NCBI GenBank assembly: GCA_945860785.1
Contig: CAMATD010000007.1
Location: 1 to 45,535, forward strand
Reading direction: 5' to 3'
Origin: Variovorax sp. YR752
GTDB taxonomy: Bacteria; Pseudomonadota; Gammaproteobacteria; Burkholderiales; Burkholderiaceae_C
DNA length: 45,535 nt
A model generated the notes under the pieces. That model saw only the letters and a list, made by a program, of their open reading frames with translations, was not told the origin of the DNA and searched no databases. This document shows positions 37,649 to 45,535 of this stretch, piece after piece (the first letter of the stretch is position 1; each line of letters opens with the position of its first letter). A program made the position numbers and the translations under genes.

Positions 37649-38158
37649 ATGAACAACGAATCCGGCCTCTTGCGGCCGCTCGCCCCGGCAGAGGGCCTCA
37701 ATCGACCCCTTTTTCACAGGATCGCCATCGGCCTTGCCGTGGTGCTCGGCGTCGCGCTGCTCGTCAATGGCGTGGTGATGCTGATGGTTCCCTTCGCCTG
37801 GTACAAGGCCGTGCCCGGGGTGATGGAAACCGGTCCCTTCAACCAGCATCTCGTGCGCGACATCGCGTTGCTCTACGCGCTGATCGGCGGCGCGCTCATC
37901 ACCGGTGCCGTGCGGCCGGTCTACCGCGTGGCGTGCTGGGGAACGCCCACGCTCTGGCTCACGGGACATGCGATCTTCCACTTCTGGGAAATCGCGGTCG
38001 GCATCTGCGGGCCCGCCGTCATCCCGCGCGATTTCCCGGCGGTCACGATGCCGGCGCTCATTGGACTGGGTCTTACCCTCTGGGCTTGGCGTGAACAAAG
38101 GCCTGCTGTACGGCATCGCTGCCCGGCTTCACCAAAACGGGCTTCGCGGATTCTTTGA
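37649..38158 (+). CDS. Four-helix inner-membrane protein of unknown function
   Basis: 169 residues with four predicted transmembrane helices at about 26-48 (IAIGLAVVLGVALLVNGVVM), 72-92 (DIALLYALIGGALITGAV), 100-120 and 127-145. The size and layout recall DoxX-like or DUF4345-type membrane proteins, but I cannot name the family. It has a GGAG-like ribosome-binding site and follows the FAD oxidoreductase by 83 bases, a pairing that suggests a shared electron-transfer or stress role. The last 20 residues after WAWREQ are basic and unlike the rest. Confidence 0.65.
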   Translation: MNNESGLLRPLAPAEGLNRPLFHRIAIGLAVVLGVALLVNGVVMLMVPFAWYKAVPGVMETGPFNQHLVRDIALLYALIGGALITGAVRPVYRVACWGTPTLWLTGHAIFHFWEIAVGICGPAVIPRDFPAVTMPALIGLGLTLWAWREQRPAVRHRCPASPKRASRIL

Positions 38159-38208
38159 CAGCGGCATGTCGTCGATGCACACCGCTCGTGCCCCGCATCA
38201 GCGACCCA

Positions 38209-38382
38209 TCAGCTCGCAAGCGCCCGCATTTCGGAGATGAGATCGGCCTTGCCCTCGAAGCCGATGCCCGGCAGCGGCGGCAGCGTGACGTAGCCGTCCT
38301 GCACCTTCACGCCGTCGGGGAACCCGCCGTAGGGCTGGAACAGGTCGGGGTAGCTCTCGTTGCCGCCCAGTCCCAGGCCTCC
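38209..38382 (-). pseudogene. C-terminal remnant of an enolase-superfamily (mandelate racemase/muconate lactonizing) enzyme
   Basis: Only the last 55 or so residues remain: GLGLGGNESYPDLFQPYGGF, then PDGVKVQDGYVTLPPLPGIG and FEGKADLISEMRALAS before the stop. This matches the C-terminal tail of mandelate racemase/muconate lactonizing enzymes. The sequence to the right switches abruptly to the LysR remnant of the opposite strand, so the N-terminal 300 residues are gone. Confidence 0.6.
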
Positions 38383-38391
38383 GGCCTGGGA
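38371..38391. repeat. Palindrome at the gene-fusion junction
   Basis: TCCCAGGCC-TCC-GGCCTGGGA, a perfect 9-base stem with 3-base loop, exactly where the enolase-type coding sequence ends and the LysR-type coding sequence begins. Confidence 0.8.
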
Positions 38392-38691
38392 CGGATCATG
38401 CGGGCGATCCAGGACAGCGAGTTCGGCAAGGACTTCGCGCCTTCGCTGTCGGTGGTCTTCACGGCGCACCATGCCGCCCTGCTCAGGACGATGGCGCTCG
38501 AAGGTCGGGGCCTGGCGTGGCTGCCGATGAGCCTGGTGGCGGACGACCTGCGCAACGGCACGCTGGTGGATGCCGGCGCGGGCGCCTGGCGCGTGCCGGT
38601 GGACATCCGGCTGTACCGGCAGCTCGCCCACATGGCGCCCGTGGCCGAGGCGCTGTGGCAGCTGGTCAGCGGCGGCGCGTCAGGCGACTGA
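38380..38691 (+). pseudogene. C-terminal remnant of a LysR-family regulator
   Basis: About 100 residues of the effector-binding domain survive: GLGRIMRAIQDSEFGKDFAP, VVFTAHHAALLRTMALEGRG, LAWLPMSLVADDLRNGTLVD, WRVPVDIRLYRQ. There is no helix-turn-helix upstream; the reading changes at 38371-38391 into the other remnant. The end is 10 bases from the convergent end of the RraA-like gene. Confidence 0.65.
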
Positions 38692-38701
38692 CAAGCTCAG
38701 C

Positions 38702-39373
38702 TCAGTTCGCGCAGCGGGCTTCGAGCGCGTCGAGGAAGGAGCGGTCCCAGCGGCCTTCCTTCATGGCCTGGATCGTGCGGGCCTCTGTTTCCAGGTGCGC
38801 ACGGGCCTTCTCGATCAGCAGCTCGGCTTCGTCGCGCGCGAAGGCCATCAGGCCGTCCTGGTCGCCGACCACGATGTCGCCGGGGTTCACCACCATGCCG
38901 CCCACCGACACGGGCACGTTGATCTCGCCGGGGCCGTCCTTGTACGGGCCGCGGTGGTTGACGCCGCGCGCGTACACCGGAAAGTCGCGCTCGCGGATCT
39001 CGGCCACGTCGCGGATGGCGCCGTCGAGCACCACGCCCACGGTGCCGATGGTCGCGGCATAGAACGACAGGATGCCGCCGATCACCGCGTTCGTCACGTC
39101 GCCGCCTGCATCGATCACGAGCACGTCGCCGGGGCGGCAGAACTCGAAGGCCCGCATCATCGTGAAGTTGTCGCCGCCGCGCGTCTTCACGGTCACGGCC
39201 GTGCCCGCCATGGTCTTGTGTCCGGGGCGGTGGTAGGGCAGCAGGCCGACGCTGCCGATGTTGCGGTGCATGTTGTCGCTCAGCGCGGCGACCGGGATGT
39301 CGTGCAGCGCGGCGATGATCTCCGGCGCCACTTGCGGGGCCGACGGGTTCTTGCGGATGGCTTTGTAGGGCAT
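38702..39373 (-). CDS. RraA/HMG-aldolase-like protein
   Basis: Member of the RraA fold family: either 4-hydroxy-4-methyl-2-oxoglutarate/oxaloacetate lyase or a related protein. It has 223 residues, intact. The family signature, a Gly-Gly then about 20 residues then Arg-Asp, is seen in GGILSFYAATIGTVGVVLDG followed by AIRD; the Arg and Asp bind substrate and metal in the aldolases. It also has GDVLVIDAGGDVTNAVIGG. It lies 33 bases downstream of the aminotransferase on the same strand, so it is probably co-transcribed. Function as an aldolase (pyruvate-releasing) is favoured by this pairing but not proved. Confidence 0.85.
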   Translation of the reverse strand: MPYKAIRKNPSAPQVAPEIIAALHDIPVAALSDNMHRNIGSVGLLPYHRPGHKTMAGTAVTVKTRGGDNFTMMRAFEFCRPGDVLVIDAGGDVTNAVIGGILSFYAATIGTVGVVLDGAIRDVAEIRERDFPVYARGVNHRGPYKDGPGEINVPVSVGGMVVNPGDIVVGDQDGLMAFARDEAELLIEKARAHLETEARTIQAMKEGRWDRSFLDALEARCAN

Positions 39374-39406
39374 GGGTGTGTTGTCCTCGGGGTTCGGGTG
39401 GGCGCT

Positions 39407-40615
39407 TCAGCGCAGGGCGGCCACGGCCCGCGCGATGCGCGTGCAGCCTTCTTCCAGCGTCTCGATGGCAGTGGCGATAGAGAGACGAAAGTAGGGCGAC
39501 AGTCCGTACGCGGTGCCCGCGACCACGGCCACGCCTTCGCTTTCGAGCAGGTACATCACCACGTCGCCGTCTTCGTCCAGGCGCTTGCCCTGCGGCGTGG
39601 TCTTGCCGATCAGGCCGCCGCAGTGGATGTAGAGATAGAAGGCGCCGGGCGGCGCAGTGCAGTGCAGGCCGGGGATGTCGTTGACGAGCGCCAGGGTGCG
39701 GTCGCGGCGCTGCTTGTAGATCACCACGCTTTCGGCCACGAAGCTCTGGTCGCCGTTGAGCGCGGCCGCCGCAGCCGCCTGGCTCACCGAGCAGCAGTTG
39801 CCGGTGGACTGCGACAGCAGCGTGTCCAGCGCCTTGACCAGATCGGCCGGACCGGCCGCATAGCCGATGCGCCAGCCCGTCATCGCATAGGTCTTCGAGA
39901 CGCCGTTGACGACCAGCGTGCGCTCGCGCAGCGCGGGTGCGACCGCGAGGAGGTGCGGCGTCGCCTCGCCGTCGAAGCGGATGTGTTCGTAGATGTCGTC
40001 GGTCATCACCATCACGTGCGGATGGCGTTCCAGCACTTCGGCCAGTGCGCGGTATTCGTCGGCCGTGTAGCTGGCGCCGGTCGGGTTGCTCGGCGAGTTG
40101 ATCAGCAGCCAGCGCGTGCGCGGCGTGATGGCCGATTCAAGCTGCGCGGGCGTGAGCTTGAAGCCGTTGGCTTCGGGGCACGCCACGGTGACCGGTGTGC
40201 CTTCGCAGGCCAGCACCATGTCGGGGTACGACACCCAATAGGGCGCGGGAATGATCACTTCGTCGCCCAGCTCCAGCGTGACCGCGAAGGCGTTGTAGAT
40301 CGCGCTCTTGGCGCCGCTGGTGGCGATGATCTCGTTCATCGCGTAGCGCAGGCCGTTTTCGCGTTCGAGCTTGGCGGCGATGGCCTGGCGCAGTTCCACC
40401 GTGCCGGCCATCAGCGTGTAGCGCGTCGCGCCTTTCTCGATCGCGGCGGCAGCAGCCTGGCGGATGTGGGGCGGCGTGTCGAAGTCGGGCTCGCCCACCA
40501 CGAGGTTCACGATCGACCTGCCCTGGCGGCGCAGCTCGTTGGCGCGGTCGGCGGCGGAGGTGCTGGGCGAGGGCTTGATGCGCCGCACGCGGGCGGCAAT
40601 GCGGGGGAGCGTCAC
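39407..40615 (-). CDS. Pyridoxal-phosphate aminotransferase, class I/II
   Basis: Transfers an amino group between an amino acid and a 2-oxo acid. It has 402 residues from GTG 40615, which has AGGAAG eight bases upstream; the longer open frame lacks this. Aspartate-aminotransferase-like fold type I: VNLVVGEPDFDTPPHIRQAA near 35, LINSPSNPTGASYTADEY near 170, Schiff-base Lys in VVNGVSKTYAMTGWRIGYAA near 240, and the substrate Arg in YFRLSIA near the end. It is divergent from the Nac-like gene across a 162-base gap holding a Nac-type box, and upstream of the RraA-like gene. Confidence 0.92.
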   Translation of the reverse strand: MTLPRIAARVRRIKPSPSTSAADRANELRRQGRSIVNLVVGEPDFDTPPHIRQAAAAAIEKGATRYTLMAGTVELRQAIAAKLERENGLRYAMNEIIATSGAKSAIYNAFAVTLELGDEVIIPAPYWVSYPDMVLACEGTPVTVACPEANGFKLTPAQLESAITPRTRWLLINSPSNPTGASYTADEYRALAEVLERHPHVMVMTDDIYEHIRFDGEATPHLLAVAPALRERTLVVNGVSKTYAMTGWRIGYAAGPADLVKALDTLLSQSTGNCCSVSQAAAAAALNGDQSFVAESVVIYKQRRDRTLALVNDIPGLHCTAPPGAFYLYIHCGGLIGKTTPQGKRLDEDGDVVMYLLESEGVAVVAGTAYGLSPYFRLSIATAIETLEEGCTRIARAVAALR

Positions 40616-40698
40616 TTGTCTTCCTGGGTTGGAGATGGCATGGACCGAACGGTACGCACATCGATCCCGCGAGGCCAAGACGAGATTGCACTGGTTGT

Positions 40699-40713
40699 AT
40701 AGGCAGAGCTTAT
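40699..40713. promoter_or_regulatory. Nac-type box (ATA-N9-TAT)
   Basis: ATA, nine bases, TAT: the consensus for Nac-class LysR regulators. It lies 65 bases before the nac-like GTG and 84 bases upstream of the aminotransferase start, in the divergent promoter region. Confidence 0.5.
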
Positions 40714-40777
40714 GGTGAGCCCCGATAGCCGCCCCGAGGGCGCGATGCTAGGCTCGACTTTTGCTTGGGGACAAGGC

Positions 40778-41715
40778 GTGAACCTTCGACGCCTCAAATA
40801 TTTCGTGAAGATCGTGGACATCGGCAGCCTGACGCAGGTGGCCGATGTCCTTTTCATCGCCCACCGGCGCTGGGCCAGCAACTGGCCACGCTGGAGGGCG
40901 AGGTGTGCCAGCAGCTGCTCGTGCGCACCAAGCGCGGCGTCACGCCCACCGAGGCCGGCAAGGTGCTGTACCGGCATGCGCAGATCATCCTGCGCCAGTG
41001 CGAGCAGGCGCGCGTGGACATGGAAGCGGCCGGCGAGGGGCTCTCGGGCCAAGTGTCGGTGGGGCTTGCGCCCGGCACGGCTGCCTCCGCGCTCTCGCTG
41101 CCGCTGCTGCGCACCGTGCGTGCGCGCCACCCTGGCATCCTGCTCTACCTGAACGAGAACTACGGCACCACGCTGAGCGAGCTCATCATGAACGGCTGCA
41201 TGGACCTGGCCGTGCTCTACGGCGACAAGGCGATCCATGGCCTGAGCTTTTTGCCGCTGCTCAAGGAGCCGCTGTTCCTGGTCGGGCCGACCGCCATGCC
41301 TGCGCCGGCGCAACCGGTGAAGCTGGCCGACCTGCGCGACATCGAGCTCTTTTTGCCGCGCCCCTACAACGTGGTGCGCAAGCTGGTCGACGCGGCCTTC
41401 GTGCGCGCGGGCATGGTGCCGCGCGTGGTGGCCGAGATCGAGTCGGCCTTCACGCTGACCGCGGCCATTGCCGACGGGCTGGGCGCCACCATCCTGCCAG
41501 CGTCGATGGCGCGCGAAGTGGTGGCGGCCTGCGGGGCCTGGCAGTTCCAGATCGTCGATCCGGTCATCGAGGCGCTGCTGGCGCTGTGCCAGTCCGACCA
41601 CCTGCCGCTGTCGGAGCTCGCGCAGGCGGTGAAGAGCATCCTGCTCGAGCTCGTGGTCGACCTTGCCAGCACCTTCGCGGCCACGCCCGAACCGGAGCTG
41701 GCCGCGCTGTCGTAA
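40778..41715 (+). CDS. nac: LysR-family regulator, Nac-like, frameshifted
   Basis: Transcriptional regulator of 312 residues after correction. The start at GTG 40778 reads VNLRRLKYFVKIVDIGSLTQ, almost identical in pattern to enterobacterial Nac (nitrogen assimilation control). QQLLVRTKRGVTPTEAGKVL and ILRQCEQARVDMEAAGEGLS continue the match, as does APGTAASALSLPLLRTVRA. The helix-turn-helix is cut by one missing base near 40863 (VLFIA then PALGQQLATLEG). Nac is made under nitrogen limitation in enterics; whether this one is sigma-54 controlled cannot be seen. It is divergent from the aminotransferase gene and precedes the biotin carboxylase operon. Confidence 0.85.
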
Positions 41716-41874
41716 CGTGCTGTCGTACGTGGCGTCATCAGCCGGCCTTATCCCGGCACAGTCATTCCGTCTTGGGCTTTGTGCCCGCGGCCCGTTACCT
41801 TTCATGCCTGCCGTTATGCGTTCGCGGAACGCGTCGGTCACCAAGGATGTTCTGTCGCCACAGACAGGCCCGGC

Positions 41875-42303
41875 ATGAAGCAGGAACAGATCAAGACGCT
41901 CATCGACGCACTCGCCGCCTCAGACCTCGCGGAGTTGGAATACAGCGAGGACGGCAGCACGTTGCGGCTGGTGAAGCAATCGGCGTTGACGGCCGCGCCT
42001 GCGGTGCGCAGGCCGGCGGTTGCGCGAAGGGCGCCTGCCGCGGTGTCCGCGCAACCGACACCGGCCGCTGCGGCCGAATGCCTCGCGCCACTCTATGGCG
42101 TGGTGCATTTGCAGCCGACACCCGGCGAACCGCCCTTCGTGCAACCGGGGCAGGCCGTCGAAGCCGGCCAGATGCTGTGCGTGATCGAGGCCATGAAGAT
42201 GTTCAACGAAGTCCGCGCCGACGCTGCCGCCACCGTGCAGGCTGTGCTGGTGCGTTCGGGCCAGGAAGTGGAAGCAGGCCAGCCCCTGTTCCGCTTCGGT
42301 TGA
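41875..42303 (+). CDS. accB: Biotin carboxyl carrier protein
   Basis: Carries biotin between the carboxylase and transferase. It has 142 residues: an acidic N-terminal helix ([20 protein letters not shown]), an Ala/Pro linker (about 40-65) and the biotinyl domain with the lysine in [20 protein letters not shown] near 105-125. The ATG at 41875 has no strong ribosome-binding site. It is followed 16 bases later by accC. Next to pxpBC rather than the acetyl-CoA carboxylase transferase genes, so it is probably dedicated to the split enzyme, not fatty-acid synthesis. Confidence 0.9.
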   Translation: MKQEQIKTLIDALAASDLAELEYSEDGSTLRLVKQSALTAAPAVRRPAVARRAPAAVSAQPTPAAAAECLAPLYGVVHLQPTPGEPPFVQPGQAVEAGQMLCVIEAMKMFNEVRADAAATVQAVLVRSGQEVEAGQPLFRFG

Positions 42304-42319
42304 GGGAGGACGCTGCGCG

Positions 42320-43673
42320 ATGTTCGATACCGTCCTCATTGCCAACCGCGGCGAGATCGCCTTGCGCATCCTGCGCGCCTGCCGCGGCTTGGGCCTCAAG
42401 ACCGTGGTCGCGCATTCCGAGGCCGACCGCGATACGAGCTACGTTGCGTAGGCCGACCAGGCGCTGTGCATCGGGCCATCGGCGCCGGGGCAGAGCTACC
42501 TGAACCAGTCCGCGATCCTGTTCGCCGCCGAAGTCAGCGGCGCGCAGGCCATCCACCCGGGCTACGGCTTCCGGTCGGAGAACGCGGGCTTTGCCGCGCG
42601 CGTCGAACAGGCCGGCCTCGTCTTCATCGGCCCCAGCGCCGCCTGCATCCGCACCATGGGCGACAAGGTCTCTGCCAAGCGCGCGATGCGCAAGGCCGGC
42701 GTGCCTTGTGTGCCGGGGCCCGACGAAGGTCTTCCGGAAGACCCGGCCGCCATCCAGGCCATCGCGCGCGAGATCGGCTACCCGGTGATCGTCAAGGCTG
42801 CGGGCGGCGGCGGCGGGCGCGGCATGCGCGTGGTGCACGACGAAGCGGCGCTGCTCGATGCGATGGCATTGACGCGCGAGGAAGCGCGCCAAGCCTTCGG
42901 CAACCCTGAGGTCTACATCGAGAAATTCCTGCTGCACCCGCGCCATGTCGAGATCCAGGTGCTGGCCGACAGCCATGGCAACGCCGTGTGGCTGGGCAGC
43001 CGCGACTGCTCGCTGCAGCGCCGCCACCAGAAGGTGATCGAGGAAGCGCCCGCGCCCGGCATCGACGACGCGCTGATGGCCGAGGTGGGCGAGCGCTGCG
43101 CGGCCGCCTGCCGGCAGATCGGCTACTGCGGCGTCGGCACCTTCGAGTTCCTCTACGAGAAGAGCGCCTTCTATTTCATCGAGATGAACACCCGCCTGCA
43201 GGTCGAGCATCCCGTGACCGAGATGACCGCCGGCATCGACATCGTGCAGCAGCAGCTGCGCATGGCGCGCGGCGAGCGCCTTGCGTTGACGCAGCGCGAG
43301 GTGCGATGCCAGGGCCACGCGATCGAGTGCCGCATCAACGCCGAGAACCCCGACACCTTCGTGCCCGCGCCCGGGCGCATCACCGGCTGGCAGGTGCCGG
43401 GTGGCTTCGGCGTGCGCGTCGATTCGCATGCCAACGCCGGCTACCGTGTGCCGCCGTACTACGACTCGATGATCAGCCAAGCTGATCGTGCACGGCAGCA
43501 CGCGCACCGATGCGCTAGCCCGCATGCGGCTCGCACTCGCCGAGATGCGCATCGACGGCATCGCGACCAACGTGCCCCTGCACCGCGAACTGCTGCGCGA
43601 CGAAGGCTTTGCCGTCGGCGGCGTGGACATCCACCACCTCGAACGCTGGCTGCAGCAAAGGAGCGCAGCGTGA
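42320..43673 (+). CDS. accC: Biotin carboxylase, in-frame TAG and frameshift
   Basis: Carboxylates biotin with ATP and bicarbonate. It has 450 residues after correction. It begins [20 protein letters not shown], typical of AccC. ATP-grasp motifs: [40 protein letters not shown], and [20 protein letters not shown] with catalytic Glu and Arg. Breaks: TAG at 42449-42451 where Gln or Leu stands in homologues (DTSYVA-[Q]-ADQALCIG), and one extra base near 43479 (YYDSMIS then [13 protein letters not shown]). The stop overlaps the GTG of pxpB. Comparable to the BC part of urea carboxylase in context. Confidence 0.92.
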
Positions 43674-44339
43674 CTGCACAACGGCCATCGATCAGCCTGC
43701 TGGGCACGACCGCGCTGCTCTTCGAGGCGCCCGGCGAGATGAACCTCACCTCGCAGCAGCGCATCTGGGCGCTGGCGCGCGAGACCCAGGCCTGGCCCGA
43801 GATGCGCGAAGCCGTGCCGGGCATGAACAACCTGATGCTGACTTTCATGCGCCCGCCGCGCGGCCTCGATGCGCTCGAAGCCCTGGAGGCGCGCCTGCGC
43901 GATGCATGGGATGCGGCCGTCGCGCTGCCGCGGGAAGGCCGCGTCGTCGAGCTGCCCGTGGTCTACGGCGGCGCAGGCGGCCCGCACATGGCCGACGTGG
44001 TGGCGCACACCGGCCTCAGCGTCGAGCAGATCGTCGAACTGCACAGCGCGCCGCTCTACCCGGTGTATGCTGCTCGGCAGCCATCCCGGCTACTGCTACC
44101 TGGGCGGCATGGACGCGCGCATCGCCACGCCGCGCCGCAAGGTGCCGGTGCTGAGCATTCCAGGTGGCGCGGTGTCGATCGGCGGCGCGCAGACCGGCGT
44201 CTCGGCCTCGGCCGGCCCCAGCGGCTGGAACACCATCGGCAGCACCTCGATGTCCTTCTTCGATCCGGCGCAGGACCCGCCCGCGACGCTGCAGCCGGGC
44301 GACATGATCCGTTTCCGCGTGGAGGGCATCGCCCGATGA
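43670..44339 (+). CDS. pxpB: 5-oxoprolinase subunit PxpB (KipI/allophanate-hydrolase-subunit-1-like), frameshifted
   Basis: Subunit of the PxpABC 5-oxoprolinase and of related biotin-dependent carboxyltransferases. It has 222 residues after correction, starting at GTG 43670 overlapping the accC stop. Family features: [54 protein letters not shown] and, in the second frame, [20 protein letters not shown], then [18 protein letters not shown]. One extra base (or two missing) near 44068 separates YPVY from LLGSHPGY. The TGA overlaps the pxpC ATG. Confidence 0.87.
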
Positions 44340-45331
44340 TCGAAGTGCTTTCTTCGGCCGCGCTCGCCACCGTGCAGGACCTGGGGCGCACCGGCAGTCT
44401 GCGCTGGGGCGTCGGCACCTCGGGTGCCATGGACAACCTGTCGCTCGCAGCCGGCAACTTGTTGTTGGGCAACGCGCTAGGCGCAGCCGCCATCGAAGTC
44501 CCGGTGTTTCCGTTCAAGGTACGTTTCGACGAGGACTGCGCATTCGCACTGACCGGCGCGGATTGCGCGGCCCGGCTGGACGATCAGCCTCTGCTGCCCT
44601 GGTGGGTGCACCAGGCGCGGGCCGGGCAGGTGCTCACGCTGGGCCTGCCGCAAGGCGGCGCGCAGCGCGGCAGCCGCGCCATGCTGTGCTTGGCCGGCAG
44701 AGTCGACGTGCCCGAGGTGCTGGGCTCGCGCAGCACGCAGCTGCGCGGTGCCTTCGGTGGACACGAAGGGCGCGCGCTGCGCCGGGGCGACGTGTTGCGC
44801 GCCGCGAGTTCGGGCCAGGCATGCTGCACCGGTTTCGGTTTGGTGCCGCCCGCGCTCGCACTGCCGTTGCAGCGTGATGGCGTGGCCGCCGTGCGCGTCT
44901 TGCCCGCAGCCGAGTACATGGCCTTCGAGCCGGCGTCGCGTGAGGCTTTCTGGGCCGGTGAATGGAAGATCACTGCGCAGAGCGACCGTTACGGCTACCG
45001 GCTGGAGGGCGAAGCGCTGCGCCCCATCGCACCGATGGAACTGCGCTCGCACGGCATCGTGCCCGGCGTGATCCAGGTGCCGCACAGTGGCCAGCCGATC
45101 ATCCAGATGCGCGACGCCCAGCCCTCGGGCGGCTACCCCAAGTTCGGCACCGTGATCGAGGCCGACATGTGGCGCCTGGGCCAGGCGCCGATCGGCAGCC
45201 GCATGCGCTTCATCGAAACCACCTGGGACGAAGCGCTGGCCGCGCTCGACGAAGTGCGCGCCTGGCTCGACAAGGTGGCGCGCATGGTGGAACTGCATCG
45301 CGGTGCGCCTGTGGCCGCAGGAAGGCACTGA
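44336..45331 (+). CDS. pxpC: 5-oxoprolinase subunit PxpC (KipA/carboxyltransferase-domain-like)
   Basis: Partner of PxpB; carries the carboxyltransferase A/B fold also found in urea carboxylase and KipA. It has 331 residues, intact. Motifs: [95 protein letters not shown] and [20 protein letters not shown], all typical. The genes accB-accC-pxpB-pxpC overlap or nearly touch and must act together. A pxpA (LamB/YcsF) gene would be expected nearby but is not inside the window. Confidence 0.9.
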   Translation: MIEVLSSAALATVQDLGRTGSLRWGVGTSGAMDNLSLAAGNLLLGNALGAAAIEVPVFPFKVRFDEDCAFALTGADCAARLDDQPLLPWWVHQARAGQVLTLGLPQGGAQRGSRAMLCLAGRVDVPEVLGSRSTQLRGAFGGHEGRALRRGDVLRAASSGQACCTGFGLVPPALALPLQRDGVAAVRVLPAAEYMAFEPASREAFWAGEWKITAQSDRYGYRLEGEALRPIAPMELRSHGIVPGVIQVPHSGQPIIQMRDAQPSGGYPKFGTVIEADMWRLGQAPIGSRMRFIETTWDEALAALDEVRAWLDKVARMVELHRGAPVAAGRH

Positions 45332-45386
45332 GATGAAACCTTGCTTTTCTGTTCGTCGCGTTGTGGGTCATTCAGGGCACGATCAT

Positions 45387-45480
45387 GCCGACGGTGTGCT
45401 CTGCTCCGCGAATGTCCCCCGGCGCGGCCTAGGGCCGCATGCCTCCTCCTTTATTTCGCTGCGCAGAGCACACCGCCGGC
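45387..45480. repeat. Long imperfect inverted repeat with nested hairpin
   Basis: Arms 45387-45412 and 45455-45480 match at 23 of 26 positions; the loop contains a second small hairpin (GCGGCC-TAG-GGCCGC). It lies about 55 bases after pxpC. It may be a terminator-like structure or a dispersed extragenic palindrome. A short open frame (ATG 45333 to the window end) runs through it but looks non-coding. Confidence 0.65.
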
Positions 45481-45535
45481 GTGATCGCTCAGCGCAGCGC
45501 TTGATCCGCCGGCACAACAGCAGCGCCCACTGTGC

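Noticed and set aside
41716..41874. Terminator or promoter between nac-like gene and accB
   Set aside because: A GCCGG-N7-CCGGC hairpin and a short direct repeat (GCTGTCGTA twice) are present, but neither is strong enough to name as a regulatory element.
45333..45535. Short open frame after pxpC reaching the window end
   Set aside because: It passes through both arms of the inverted repeat, is His/Arg-rich and has no recognisable family; better explained as a repeat element.

Overview
The window is very GC-rich, densely coded DNA of a betaproteobacterium, most likely a Variovorax-like member of the Comamonadaceae. That placement is inferred from composition and gene content; no marker gene is present. 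There is no rRNA, tRNA, CRISPR array or insertion sequence.

Layout. (1) 2-5496, plus strand: the 3' part of a peptide/oligopeptide ABC transporter operon (binding protein, two permeases, two ATPases). (2) 5704-15422, minus strand, with a divergent DeoR-family regulator at 15635-16423: a sugar cassette containing a ribose-class ABC importer, a ribokinase-family kinase, a FucU/RbsD-type mutarotase, a two-domain aldehyde dehydrogenase and deoxyribose-phosphate aldolase. Together these fit uptake and breakdown of 2-deoxyribose (kinase, then DeoC to glyceraldehyde-3-phosphate and acetaldehyde, then aldehyde oxidation). (3) 16461-18189: an (alpha/alpha)6-type glycosidase and a DUF1488 protein. (4) 18364-35593, plus strand: a 17-kb trehalose/alpha-glucan operon: glgB, glgE, treS-maltokinase fusion, a small membrane protein, glgX, treZ and a malQ-treY unit that is probably one fused gene. 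It holds both the trehalose-to-glucan (TreS-Mak-GlgE-GlgB) and glucan-to-trehalose (GlgX-MalQ-TreY-TreZ) arms. (5) 35690-38158: Rrf2 regulator, FAD oxidoreductase and a small membrane protein. (6) 38209-38691: the fused C-terminal ends of two formerly divergent genes (an enolase-superfamily enzyme and a LysR regulator), joined inside a short palindrome. (7) 38702-40615, minus strand: RraA/HMG-aldolase-like protein and a class I aminotransferase, divergent from a Nac-like LysR regulator (40778-41715) with a Nac-type box between them. (8) 41875-45331: accB, accC, pxpB, pxpC, in effect a split urea-carboxylase-like biotin enzyme.

A striking feature of the whole window is how many otherwise well-conserved genes are broken by single events: about nineteen one-base (or equivalent) indels, five TAG codons where the family has Gln, and one TAA where TreY has Tyr. 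Correcting each single event restores an in-frame protein of family-typical length. The simplest reading is a noisy sequence or assembly, not decay; genes are therefore annotated across these breaks and each break is noted.
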